NCBI GenBank assembly: GCA_031263665.1 | Contig: JAISFJ010000161.1 | Coordinates: forward strand, 1 to 6,051 | Source of the DNA: Coriobacteriales bacterium | Lineage (GTDB): Bacteria; Actinomycetota; Coriobacteriia; Coriobacteriales; UBA8131 | Length of the DNA stretch: 6,051 bases | Reading direction: 5' to 3' | Shown here: piece after piece, positions 1 to 6,050 of the stretch | How positions within the stretch are numbered: position 1 is the stretch's first letter | How the letters are laid out: every line of letters starts with the position of its first letter | Notes under the pieces: generated by a model | What the model was told of the DNA's origin: nothing | The model's database searches: none | What the model saw: only the letters and a program-made list of their open reading frames with translations | Program-made: the position numbers and the translations under genes

Positions 1-1166
1 GGCATCATGAACATTTGTACTTTGAGCGCCCCAATCGTGAAGGTGAGCAACTCGTCTGTTACCCCAAAAAGCATCACTATCGGTCCGGGGATGAGATGTA
101 TGAGTGCCCAGAAAAACACCCCAATGATGGTGACCCAAATCATCACTATCTTAAAAGTCGCCTTCACTCGTTCGTAGTTTTTTGCCCCGTAGTTGTAGCC
201 AAACAGGGGTTGAGCTGCCATTGCCGCCCCAAGAAGAGGAAAGAACGCAAACATCGCGATGCGGCCGACAAGCCCAATGGCGGCGAGCGCGCCGCTGGAA
301 CCGATAACGTTATCGGCCCCAAGCGTCACAAGCTGGTTGTTGATGAAAAAAGTGATGAACGCATTGGCCAACTGAAGCACAAAGGGAGCTGACCCCATCG
401 CAAGAATAGACTTCACAAAATGCCATTCCGGCTTGAGATAGCGACGACGCAGCTTAAAGGGAGCTTTGGGCGAGAATACAAAATACCAGAATACCAACAC
501 AGCGCTGACAGCCTGGCCGATGACCGTCGCCCAGGCAGAGCCGGCGATTCCCCACCCGAGCACCATGACAAACAAAAAGTTCAGTATGATGCAGACAACC
601 GTACCCGCGACCTTGGTATAAAGAGCACGGTTGGGGTCTCCAGCCGTGCGGTTAAAATTGTTAAATCCCATACCAAAAAACTGTAAAATCATGGCCCCGC
701 CGATAATCCCTAAAAACAGACGGGCCGGCTGACGGGTTTCTTCCGTTACGCCCGAAAAAGAAAGGATAGGGTCCATAAAGAGAAAGAGGGCAGCCATACA
801 TATAACCGCCGCGATGATGATGAGGGTAAAGGCGTTGCCTATAACCTTTTCGGCCTCGTCATGCTTGCCCGCACCGAGACGAAGGGCGGTAAGCGCATTG
901 CCACCCTGACCGATAAGTATGGCGATGGCCATGCCAACGATCATAACGGGGAGGGCAATGGTCGCCGTCGCAAGGCCAATCGGGCCGACCCCGTGCCCCA
1001 TGAAGATAGAGTCAACGATATTATAAAGGCCGTTGACCACCAATCCAATAATAGAGGGAATGGCAAACTCAATCATGAGCCTGGTTATCTTGGCGGTACC
1101 AAGCCGGTCCACCTGTTTTTTGTTTTGCTTCTCCTGCCCCTGTTCAGAAGCCTGCTCGTTGCTCAT
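1..1166 (-). CDS. MATE family multidrug/Na+ (or H+) antiporter, partial (C-terminus beyond window)
   Basis: My translation from the ATG at 1166 stays open for 388 codons to the window edge. It gives a hydrophilic, Gln/Lys-rich N-terminus (residues 1-25) followed by repeated hydrophobic helices, about ten visible, as expected for a 12-helix MATE exporter of about 450 residues. Family-like features are GQGGNALTALRLGAGK (86-101), NRTAGDP (172-178), NNQLVTLGA (276-284) and AAQPLFGYNYGAKNYERV (317-334); the last resembles the DinF/MepA-like branch. Such proteins sit in the inner membrane and export cationic drugs or metabolites using an ion gradient; the substrate cannot be told here. The ATG at 1166 has GGTGGA about 7 nt upstream; a GTG four codons earlier (1178) is an alternative, and an in-frame TAA lies farther upstream. 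A 221-bp spacer separates it from birA, so it is likely transcribed separately. The missing part is only the last helices. Confidence 0.93.
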   Translation of the reverse strand, partial: MSNEQASEQGQEKQNKKQVDRLGTAKITRLMIEFAIPSIIGLVVNGLYNIVDSIFMGHGVGPIGLATATIALPVMIVGMAIAILIGQGGNALTALRLGAGKHDEAEKVIGNAFTLIIIAAVICMAALFLFMDPILSFSGVTEETRQPARLFLGIIGGAMILQFFGMGFNNFNRTAGDPNRALYTKVAGTVVCIILNFLFVMVLGWGIAGSAWATVIGQAVSAVLVFWYFVFSPKAPFKLRRRYLKPEWHFVKSILAMGSAPFVLQLANAFITFFINNQLVTLGADNVIGSSGALAAIGLVGRIAMFAFFPLLGAAMAAQPLFGYNYGAKNYERVKATFKIVMIWVTIIGVFFWALIHLIPGPIVMLFGVTDELLTFTIGALKVQMFMM

Positions 1167-1387
1167 ACGTTTTTCCACCGTGGTGCTCCACCCATCCCAT
1201 TCTATTTCACCAGAGGAAAGTACTGATTAAAGAGATGATGATCACTGCTTGCGCACCATCTCACTCGATACTACCACCCGAGAAAGACTGTGTTCACTTT
1301 CTGCTGTGCAAGGTATACACACGTATATGCAATGGGGTAATCAGTGTTTTTTCCAAGTGTTAGTGTAACGCATTTTCGAGCAATCCG
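1167..1387. other. Intergenic spacer between birA and the MATE gene
   Basis: This 221-bp stretch is the only sizeable non-coding interval. It follows the birA TGA and precedes the MATE start on the minus strand. I find no GC-rich hairpin followed by a T-run in it, so no intrinsic terminator for the upstream operon is evident. It is richer in A+T than the genes and contains the TATAC/GTATA inverted repeat described separately. A weak promoter-like pair on the minus strand (GTGAAC, 18 nt, TAGTAT) is possible but poor at the -35. No RNA gene is recognisable. Confidence 0.6.
1307..1331. promoter_or_regulatory. Operator-like inverted repeat upstream of the MATE gene
   Basis: The core is TATAC (1314-1318), a 4-nt spacer ACAC, and GTATA (1323-1327), a perfect 5-bp inverted repeat. 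It is flanked by TGCA at 1307-1310 and TGCA at 1328-1331, which extends the symmetry imperfectly because AGG interrupts the left side. It lies about 140-160 nt before the MATE start codon and about 60-80 nt after the birA stop. MATE genes are often controlled by TetR- or MarR-type repressors that bind such dyads, but no regulator gene is visible here. The functional role is inference from shape and position only. Confidence 0.3.
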
Positions 1388-2221
1388 TCAGGACGGGGGG
1401 AGCTTATTAGCTAACGTTACTTCACCGGCGGTGACGGGGGTGGGGCCGTCTTTGCCTGCTAAAAGGAGGCGCGCCCTCTCATCGATTCCTTCTACAACGC
1501 CGCTCGCAAGTTCTGTGCCATCAGCGGCGCGCACGCAAACCTGCTTGCCCACAAGCGCCATGTGCTCACGATACGCGGCCACAAACGGCGCAAAAGAGCA
1601 GCCCTGTGTACGCCACGTATCGTAAGAGGAAAAAAGGCTCTTGAGAACCGCGGCGGCGACCTCTTCGCAAGAAGGCTCGCGCGCTGTTTCATCAACAAGA
1701 TAGGTCGCGCCCAAAGACGTGCCCGCATCAGGATGGTTCACGTTCACACCAACGCCGATGACCACATAGATTTTCTGCTTCAGCTCGATGAGGACCCCCG
1801 CAAGTTTTCCTCTGGCAGAAATGATGTCATTGGGCCACTTGATATACAGTTCTTCGGCCGCAAAGGTTAACAGCGCATCGTATACCGCAAGCGCCACCAG
1901 CGGACTGAGAGAAAAAATCGCGTCCCCGCGTCCTTTCGCGGACGAATTTTCACCTTCTCCCCAGCCGCCTTCCTGCGCAAAGTCGGGCTCAAACAGCACC
2001 GAAAGGTACACGCCGCCTGGTGGGGATTCCCAAAAACGCCCAAGTCTGCCGCGCCCCGCGGCCTGCTCGGTACTCACAACAACAAGCGGGTGAGCTGCGG
2101 AGAAGGCAGACTGAGGCGAACAAAGAGCCTGGCTGAACGCTTCATCATTTGTCGACGTGACGGTGTCTTTTATCACCAACTGGCAGTCATGTTCCAGCAA
2201 CGACGACAGGTCCTTAAACAT
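1388..2221 (-). CDS. birA: Biotin--[acetyl-CoA-carboxylase] ligase, monofunctional (no DNA-binding domain)
   Basis: This 277-residue protein joins biotin to ATP to make biotinyl-5'-AMP and transfers it to a lysine on biotin carboxyl carrier domains in the cytoplasm. Signatures are STND near residue 23, the adenylate loop GRGRLGR (56-62), SPPGGVYLS (67-74), KWPND (128-132, with the biotin-contacting Lys128), GKLAGVLIE (138-146) and GVGVNVN (156-162), then a small C-terminal domain from about 225. The catalytic domain starts almost at residue 1, so the N-terminal winged-helix repressor domain of bifunctional BirA is absent and this protein should not regulate biotin genes itself. A Gly/Glu/Ser-rich insertion of roughly 20 residues (about 81-101) sits between two core strands. 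The ATG overlaps the end of the flavin reductase gene by 8 nt; only weak AGGTG/GGTG ribosome-binding sequences precede it, which suggests translational coupling. Confidence 0.93.
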   Translation of the reverse strand: MFKDLSSLLEHDCQLVIKDTVTSTNDEAFSQALCSPQSAFSAAHPLVVVSTEQAAGRGRLGRFWESPPGGVYLSVLFEPDFAQEGGWGEGENSSAKGRGDAIFSLSPLVALAVYDALLTFAAEELYIKWPNDIISARGKLAGVLIELKQKIYVVIGVGVNVNHPDAGTSLGATYLVDETAREPSCEEVAAAVLKSLFSSYDTWRTQGCSFAPFVAAYREHMALVGKQVCVRAADGTELASGVVEGIDERARLLLAGKDGPTPVTAGEVTLANKLPPS

Positions 2222-2783
2222 TCACCAGCACCTGTTTGATTTTCGCGATAAAAAGGGTGTGGAGGTCGTTTTCGTCGCCCGCCTGCCCGTACCACTGCTC
2301 AAGCTGGGCCTTGTCGAGAAAACAATCCTTTTGCATATCCTGCTGATACCAGCGCTCACCAATGAGCACCAGGCGAGCCTCGGAAAAATATGGGGTTTTC
2401 TCAACACGCGCTGCGCCCAAAGGCGGGTCCTGCTCAACTTCCGTCTCATAAAAGGCGAGTTCAAGCCCCGAATGTGCTATCTTTTGCGCGTCGTCATAAC
2501 CGCTGACGTTACCCATGAAAGTAAGGGCATCGCGATAGGCACTGTCAAAAAACGAAAGCGAAAAGGTCGATGACGCCTCCACAAAGGTCTTGGTGCAGCG
2601 CTGTGGACGAATGAAGATGAACGCGGCCGGTTGTTGCCAGATAAATCCAACACCACCCCAGGCAGCCGTCATCGAATTAGCGCTACCGTCCGGCTTGGCC
2701 GCCGTGATGAGCATCCATTGCCTGCCTATCGCGTCAAAAAAGTTCTCGCTTACCTCAAAGGGACTGACCGTCTTAAAGCTCAT
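2214..2783 (-). CDS. Flavin reductase family protein (FMN-binding split barrel)
   Basis: With the start at 2783 the protein has 189 residues, normal for this family. It resembles flavin-reductase-like split-barrel proteins that bind FMN and often act as NAD(P)H:flavin oxidoreductases or flavin-dependent electron carriers in the cytoplasm. Supporting segments are the N-terminal WMLITAAKPDGSANSMTAAWGG (about residues 23-44, in two parts: the ITA strand and the SMTAAWGG turn), AFIFIRPQRCTKTF (about 54-67), TFSLSFFD (about 73-80) and a C-terminal IAKIKQVLV strand. I chose the ATG at 2783 because GGAGGA lies 4 nt before it, an excellent ribosome binding site, and because family similarity begins there. 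A longer reading from 2867 would add 28 residues made of the 18-bp repeats (RPLHRT-like hexapeptides) and is unlikely. The gene overlaps the pth end by 11 nt and the birA start by 8 nt. The physiological substrate is unknown. Confidence 0.88.
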   Translation of the reverse strand: MSFKTVSPFEVSENFFDAIGRQWMLITAAKPDGSANSMTAAWGGVGFIWQQPAAFIFIRPQRCTKTFVEASSTFSLSFFDSAYRDALTFMGNVSGYDDAQKIAHSGLELAFYETEVEQDPPLGAARVEKTPYFSEARLVLIGERWYQQDMQKDCFLDKAQLEQWYGQAGDENDLHTLFIAKIKQVLVNV

Positions 2784-3525
2784 GAAATCCTCCGTCCTGC
2801 GTAGGGCCCTCATCATGTACAGAGCCCCCGTCCTGTGTAGGGGCCTCGTCCTGTGTAGGGGCCTCATCCGGTTCCTTTTCCCGCACTTCTCCCCGCCCCT
2901 CTTCCCGCTTCTCTTCCGGTTCCTTTTGCGCTTTTTCCTGCTCCTGTCGTTCTCTTCGATGGTGCGCGTTCATCGCCTGGGAAAGACCGTCCTCCAATGC
3001 CGTTTGCACAATGAGAGTCGCCTGCGCGATTGTCACCTCAAATTCCTCAAGCTCTTCTCCGCTCATGCGTTGCAAAACATAGGCGTGAGCCGGCATACGT
3101 CCGGGCGGATGTCCAATGCCCACACGAAGCCGCGCGTAGTCAGCGCCGATTGACTGGTGCAGCGAGCGCAGGCCGTTGTGCCCGGCGTGACCACCCCCGC
3201 GTTTGAGCCTGAGTATGCCCGCGGGCAAATCGAGTTCATCATGAATGACGAGCAGGTCCTCAACAGAAAAGCCATACCGCGCGGCGAGACCTTTAATGGG
3301 GCCCCCGCTCAGATTCATAAACGACTGAGGCTTGGCGAGCACAATCTTCTCCCCCCGAAAATTCATCTCCCCTACCAGCGCGTTTGAGGCGAGCTTCCAA
3401 TAGCTGACCCCCCACTCTGCGGCAAAGGCGTCTATGACCGCAAAGCCCGCGTTGTGGCGGGTGTGCTCATACTCCGGGCCGGGATTTCCCAGACCAACTA
3501 TGAAATGTGGGCCACAGAAAGCCAT
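2773..3525 (-). CDS. pth: Peptidyl-tRNA hydrolase with a long charged C-terminal tail
   Basis: Pth cleaves the ester bond of peptidyl-tRNAs that drop off ribosomes, recycling tRNA. All active-site positions are visible: GLGNPG with Asn14, TRHNAGF with catalytic His24, FMNLSGG with Asn71, HDELDLP with Asp96 and GHNGLRS with Asn117 (equivalent to E. coli Asn10, His20, Asn68, Asp93 and Asn114). The core ends near residue 188, where the family usually ends. Residues 190-219 are a Glu/Lys/Arg/Gln-rich low-complexity stretch and 220-245 are hexapeptide repeats related to DEAPTQ, making the protein 250 residues instead of about 190. The tail is probably disordered and not needed for catalysis. The gene begins 2 nt after the prs stop. 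No clear Shine-Dalgarno sequence precedes the ATG (CAGCTCTGACC), so translation probably depends on ribosomes finishing prs. Confidence 0.95.
   Translation of the reverse strand: MAFCGPHFIVGLGNPGPEYEHTRHNAGFAVIDAFAAEWGVSYWKLASNALVGEMNFRGEKIVLAKPQSFMNLSGGPIKGLAARYGFSVEDLLVIHDELDLPAGILRLKRGGGHAGHNGLRSLHQSIGADYARLRVGIGHPPGRMPAHAYVLQRMSGEELEEFEVTIAQATLIVQTALEDGLSQAMNAHHRRERQEQEKAQKEPEEKREEGRGEVREKEPDEAPTQDEAPTQDGGSVHDEGPTQDGGFHEL
2794..2865 (-). repeat. Four 18-bp tandem repeats in the 3' end of pth
   Basis: On the plus strand the units are GTCCTGCGTAGGGCCCTC (2794-2811), the diverged ATCATGTACAGAGCCCCC (2812-2829), and two identical copies of GTCCTGTGTAGGGGCCTC (2830-2847 and 2848-2865). Because the period is 18, every unit stays in the pth frame and reads DEAPTQ, DEAPTQ, DGGSVH, DEGPTQ. 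In a second open frame the same bases read RPLHRT-type hexapeptides that join the flavin reductase frame. Just past the last unit, the motif CAGGACGGAGGA gives both the final pth codons and the ribosome binding site of the flavin reductase. The two perfect copies suggest recent slippage or expansion. Confidence 0.9.
2867..2927. repeat. Pair of 13-bp direct repeats in a pyrimidine-rich tract within pth
   Basis: TCCGGTTCCTTTT occurs at 2867-2879 and again at 2915-2927, exactly 48 bp apart, which is 16 codons. In the pth frame both copies encode KEP followed by an acidic residue (KEPD and KEPE). The surrounding plus strand, roughly 2866-2940, is strongly biased to C and T, so the coding strand is purine-rich. 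This fits growth of the Pth tail by in-frame duplication. Confidence 0.75.
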
Positions 3526-3527
3526 GG

Positions 3528-4490
3528 TCAGAGCTGAAATTCGGGGTCAAAGAGTTCGGAGACCGAAGCCTCCAGATAAACGTTCATAATCGCGTTGGCG
3601 AGTAAGGGCGCGACCGTGACCACCTTGAGTTTGTCGCTTTGTCGCAACGCTGGCACCGGCACCGTGTCGCAGACAACCACTTCCTCAACGTCGGCGGCTT
3701 CAAGACGCTCATAGGCTGGGCCTGAGAACAATCCGTGTGTGGCACAGATAAAGACCGAGAGAGCCCCCTTCCTTTTGAGCGCCTTAACGGCGGCATCGAC
3801 CGAGCCGGCCGTGTCTATCATGTCATCGTTGAGAATACAGGTCTTGCCGTGCACATCACCGATGACGCTCGTTACCTCGGCGACATTGTGGTCGGGCCGG
3901 GACTTGTGCATGATGGCCAAATCGGCACCGAGCAAATCGGCGAGCTTTTTGGCGGCCTTCGCGCGCCCCACATCGGGCGAGACAACACACATATTTTTGA
4001 GTTCCTTGTCGAGAAAATGGTCCGCAAAAATGGGAATCGCCGTGAGATGGTTGACCGGCGAATCAAAAAAGCCCTGTATCTGTCCCTGATGCAGGTCGAT
4101 GGTGATGGTTCGACTGACCCCCGCAACGGTCAAAAGATTGGCGACGAGCTTGGCCGTGATGGGCTCGCGTGAGGCGGATTTCTTGTCCTGGCGCGAGTAA
4201 CCATAGTGGGTGATGACGGCCGTCACCGTGCGAGCGGAGGCGCGTTTTGCCGCATCGGTCATGATGAGAAGCTCCATGAGCGCGTCATTGACATTGCCGG
4301 CAATGGACTGAACGATAAAAACGTCACAGCCGCGCACGCTTTCCAGATACCGCGCGTAAATCTCACCATTTTTGAAGGTGGTCAGCTTGATTTTTCCGAG
4401 TTTCACCTCCATGGTTCGGGCGATTTTTTTTGCCAGCTCAGGATTGCTCCTGCCGGTGTACAGCTTCAAATTTTTGGTGACTTCGGTCAT
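3528..4490 (-). CDS. prs: Ribose-phosphate pyrophosphokinase (PRPP synthetase)
   Basis: This 320-residue protein transfers pyrophosphate from ATP to ribose 5-phosphate, giving PRPP for purine, pyrimidine, NAD, histidine and tryptophan synthesis. It has the usual length for class I bacterial enzymes. Visible motifs are FKNGEIYARYLESVRG (39-54), the flexible ATP loop YGYSRQDKK (96-104), SREPITAKLVANLL (107-120), DLHQGQIQGFFD (132-143, metal-binding His134), VVSPDVGRAKAAKKLA (169-184), the catalytic lysine region HKSRPDHN (Lys196, Arg198) and the PRPP loop DDMIDTAGS (222-230). The residue before DDMIDT is Asn221, where Val is typical, and His95 replaces the usual Tyr or Pro; both are mild departures. 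The ATG overlaps the glmU TGA in an ATGA arrangement, and AAGGAG about 9 nt upstream, inside the glmU tail, serves as ribosome binding site. Association with glmU is a common bacterial gene order. Confidence 0.97.
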   Translation of the reverse strand: MTEVTKNLKLYTGRSNPELAKKIARTMEVKLGKIKLTTFKNGEIYARYLESVRGCDVFIVQSIAGNVNDALMELLIMTDAAKRASARTVTAVITHYGYSRQDKKSASREPITAKLVANLLTVAGVSRTITIDLHQGQIQGFFDSPVNHLTAIPIFADHFLDKELKNMCVVSPDVGRAKAAKKLADLLGADLAIMHKSRPDHNVAEVTSVIGDVHGKTCILNDDMIDTAGSVDAAVKALKRKGALSVFICATHGLFSGPAYERLEAADVEEVVVCDTVPVPALRQSDKLKVVTVAPLLANAIMNVYLEASVSELFDPEFQL

Positions 4491-5986
4491 TGCGGCTTCT
4501 CCTTTTTACGCATACGTGAACTTTTCATCTCGCGCCCGCGTGTTTTCTTTTTAACATGCTCGCGCGCCCAACCCTTGACAATATGCTGTCGAGTCCGCTC
4601 AACGGCCAAAGCCCCATCGGGCACGTCATCGGTAATCACACTGCCGGCGCCGGTGACGGTATCTGACCCCACCGTCACCGGAGCGACTAACATGGTGTCG
4701 GAGCCGATGAATGAACGGTCGCCTATCGTCGTCTGATTCTTGCTGAAGCCGTCATAATTGCAGGTAATCGCGCCTGCCCCGATGTTCACATCCTCACCGA
4801 GTTGCGTGTCGCCCAGATAACTGAGATGGGGTACTTTGCTGCCTGGCCCAACGGTCGAATTTTTGATTTCTACATGCGTGCCCGCTTTTGAACCCGCCTT
4901 CATAACGGTCCCAGGCCGCAAATACGCGCGCGGACCACAGCTCACGCCATCCTCAAGCACCGCCTCCACAAGCACGCTTTCTTCCACCTGGCAATCTTTG
5001 CCAATGACACAATCCGTCACACGGGTGTTGGGGCCTAAAACGCTGCCGCGGGCGACGCGCGTTGTTCCGTTAAGAAAGGTAAGGGGGAGTATCTCGACAT
5101 CATGTTCCAAGCTGACATCGGGCCCAATCCAAACAAGTTCGGGGTCGAGCATGGTCACGCCGGCGTCGAGATGGGTGGCATTAACGCGCCGCTGCATCGC
5201 CTTGGTCGCCTGCGCCAGTTGCGCACGGCTGTTGATGCCCTGAGTCTGTTCGGCATCCGTGAGGTGAGCTGTGACGGGCAGCCCCTTGGCGACGAGCTTC
5301 TCGATGATGTCTGTGAGGTAATACTCACCCTGGGCGTTATTCTTATCAAGTTCTCGCACGTTTTCCAGCAAAATGGCCAAGTCGAAGCAGTATGCCCCAC
5401 TGTTGCACTCCTTTACGGCGCGTTCGGCGGGCGTGGCGTCTTTTTCTTCGACGATACGAACGAGAGCGTCCTTCTCGTCACGAATAATGCGCCCATAGCC
5501 CGTTGGGTCATCGAGAATATGCGTCAACACGCAGGCCGCGGCGCCGTCCTCCTGTTGTGAGGCAGCAAGCGTGGCTATGGTCTGAGCTGTGATAAGAGGG
5601 GTGTCGCCACAAAGGACAACAAGGGAGGCCGCACGGCCATCTTCTCGTGCTTCGGGCTCCTGCGTTTTGTGCTCCCGTGTTTCTCTTGTCTGGCCGAGGC
5701 TCTTTTGCTCTTGCTCAAGAAGGGTTTCGCGAGCTATCATAATAGCATGGCCTGTGCCCAGCCGCTGCTCCTGCACCACAACGATGGTATCGTTTTCTAT
5801 AAGCGGAATAACCTGCTCACGCGCGTGGCCCACAACAGTGATAACAGCGTCGCTTTCCGCGGATTTTGCCGCGTCCACAACCCAGCGAATCAGCGGCTTG
5901 CCCAAAAGCTCGTGCGCAACCTTCGCGCGAGTAGACCTCATACGGGTGCCCTCACCAGCAGCGAGAACAATCGTGAAGAAGGCCAT
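4487..5986 (-). CDS. glmU: Bifunctional UDP-GlcNAc pyrophosphorylase / glucosamine-1-phosphate N-acetyltransferase
   Basis: GlmU acetylates glucosamine 1-phosphate with acetyl-CoA and then couples the product to UTP, producing UDP-GlcNAc for peptidoglycan. The N-terminal uridylyltransferase domain (about 1-255) shows LAAGEGTRM (8-16), Lys22, QEQRLGTGHA (72-81), CGDTPL with metal-binding Asp128, YGRI (164-167), EEKDA (180-184), NSGAY (195-199) and GINSR with Asn252. The left-handed beta-helix acetyltransferase domain (about 275-465) shows RPGT, KAGTHVEIKNS (368-377), PHLSYLGD with catalytic His387, NIGAGAITCNYDG (401-413) and IGSD...LVAPVT. At 499 residues it is longer than the usual 450-460, because of a charged insertion (about 90-118) and a basic tail (about 472-499, rich in Lys and Arg). 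The usual Leu-Pro-Lys-Val of the first motif reads Arg-Ala-Lys-Val here. The start has AAAGGAG 5 nt upstream. It is the first complete gene of the overlapping run. Confidence 0.97.
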   Translation of the reverse strand: MAFFTIVLAAGEGTRMRSTRAKVAHELLGKPLIRWVVDAAKSAESDAVITVVGHAREQVIPLIENDTIVVVQEQRLGTGHAIMIARETLLEQEQKSLGQTRETREHKTQEPEAREDGRAASLVVLCGDTPLITAQTIATLAASQQEDGAAACVLTHILDDPTGYGRIIRDEKDALVRIVEEKDATPAERAVKECNSGAYCFDLAILLENVRELDKNNAQGEYYLTDIIEKLVAKGLPVTAHLTDAEQTQGINSRAQLAQATKAMQRRVNATHLDAGVTMLDPELVWIGPDVSLEHDVEILPLTFLNGTTRVARGSVLGPNTRVTDCVIGKDCQVEESVLVEAVLEDGVSCGPRAYLRPGTVMKAGSKAGTHVEIKNSTVGPGSKVPHLSYLGDTQLGEDVNIGAGAITCNYDGFSKNQTTIGDRSFIGSDTMLVAPVTVGSDTVTGAGSVITDDVPDGALAVERTRQHIVKGWAREHVKKKTRGREMKSSRMRKKEKPQ

Positions 5987-6050
5987 GAAGCTCCTTTCGC
6001 TCGGAACTACTCAGAAATTCCTCCAGAGAGACAATCACCTGCTCGACTCC
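5952..6050 (-). CDS. Possible C-terminal end of an upstream gene, partial, unidentified
   Basis: A reading frame entering from the right edge is open for 32 codons and stops at a TGA inside glmU, overlapping it by 35 nt. Its first part reads VEQVIVSLEEFLSS, which looks protein-like and uses codons similar to the neighbours, with many G or C third positions. The other frames from the edge stop sooner: one at 6009-6007 reads a Gly/Ser-rich, rarer-codon peptide, and the third stops within five codons. In related gene orders a purR-type regulator can precede glmU, but this fragment is far too short to identify. Its first residues lie beyond the window. Confidence 0.3.
   Translation of the reverse strand, partial: GVEQVIVSLEEFLSSSERKELHGLLHDCSRCW

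Noticed and set aside
15..686. Plus-strand open frames opposite the MATE gene
   Set aside because: They are rich in His, Arg, Lys and Pro without domain-like patterns, and the minus strand encodes a clear membrane transporter here.
1163..1195. Ten-codon upstream ORF (MGGAPRWKNV) whose stop overlaps the MATE start as ATGA
   Set aside because: It has no ribosome binding site of its own and no pausing or regulatory codon run; an ORF this short arises easily by chance.
1222..1345. Inverted repeat ACTGATTA (1222-1229) and TAATCAGT (1338-1345)
   Set aside because: The 8-bp arms are 108 nt apart with no support from flanking bases, which is weak evidence for a hairpin or paired operators.
2784..2867. 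Longer flavin reductase start at 2867, adding 28 residues
   Set aside because: The added residues are just the second-frame reading of the pth repeats, and the ATG at 2783 has a near-perfect ribosome binding site and matches where family similarity begins.
2866..2940. Pyrimidine-rich tract as a possible terminator or regulatory RNA
   Set aside because: It lies inside the pth coding region, has no hairpin plus T-run in the direction of transcription, and is explained by Glu/Lys/Arg codons.
3735..4172. Plus-strand open frames opposite prs
   Set aside because: They are antisense shadows of a strongly conserved PRPP synthase and show no recognisable motifs or initiation site.
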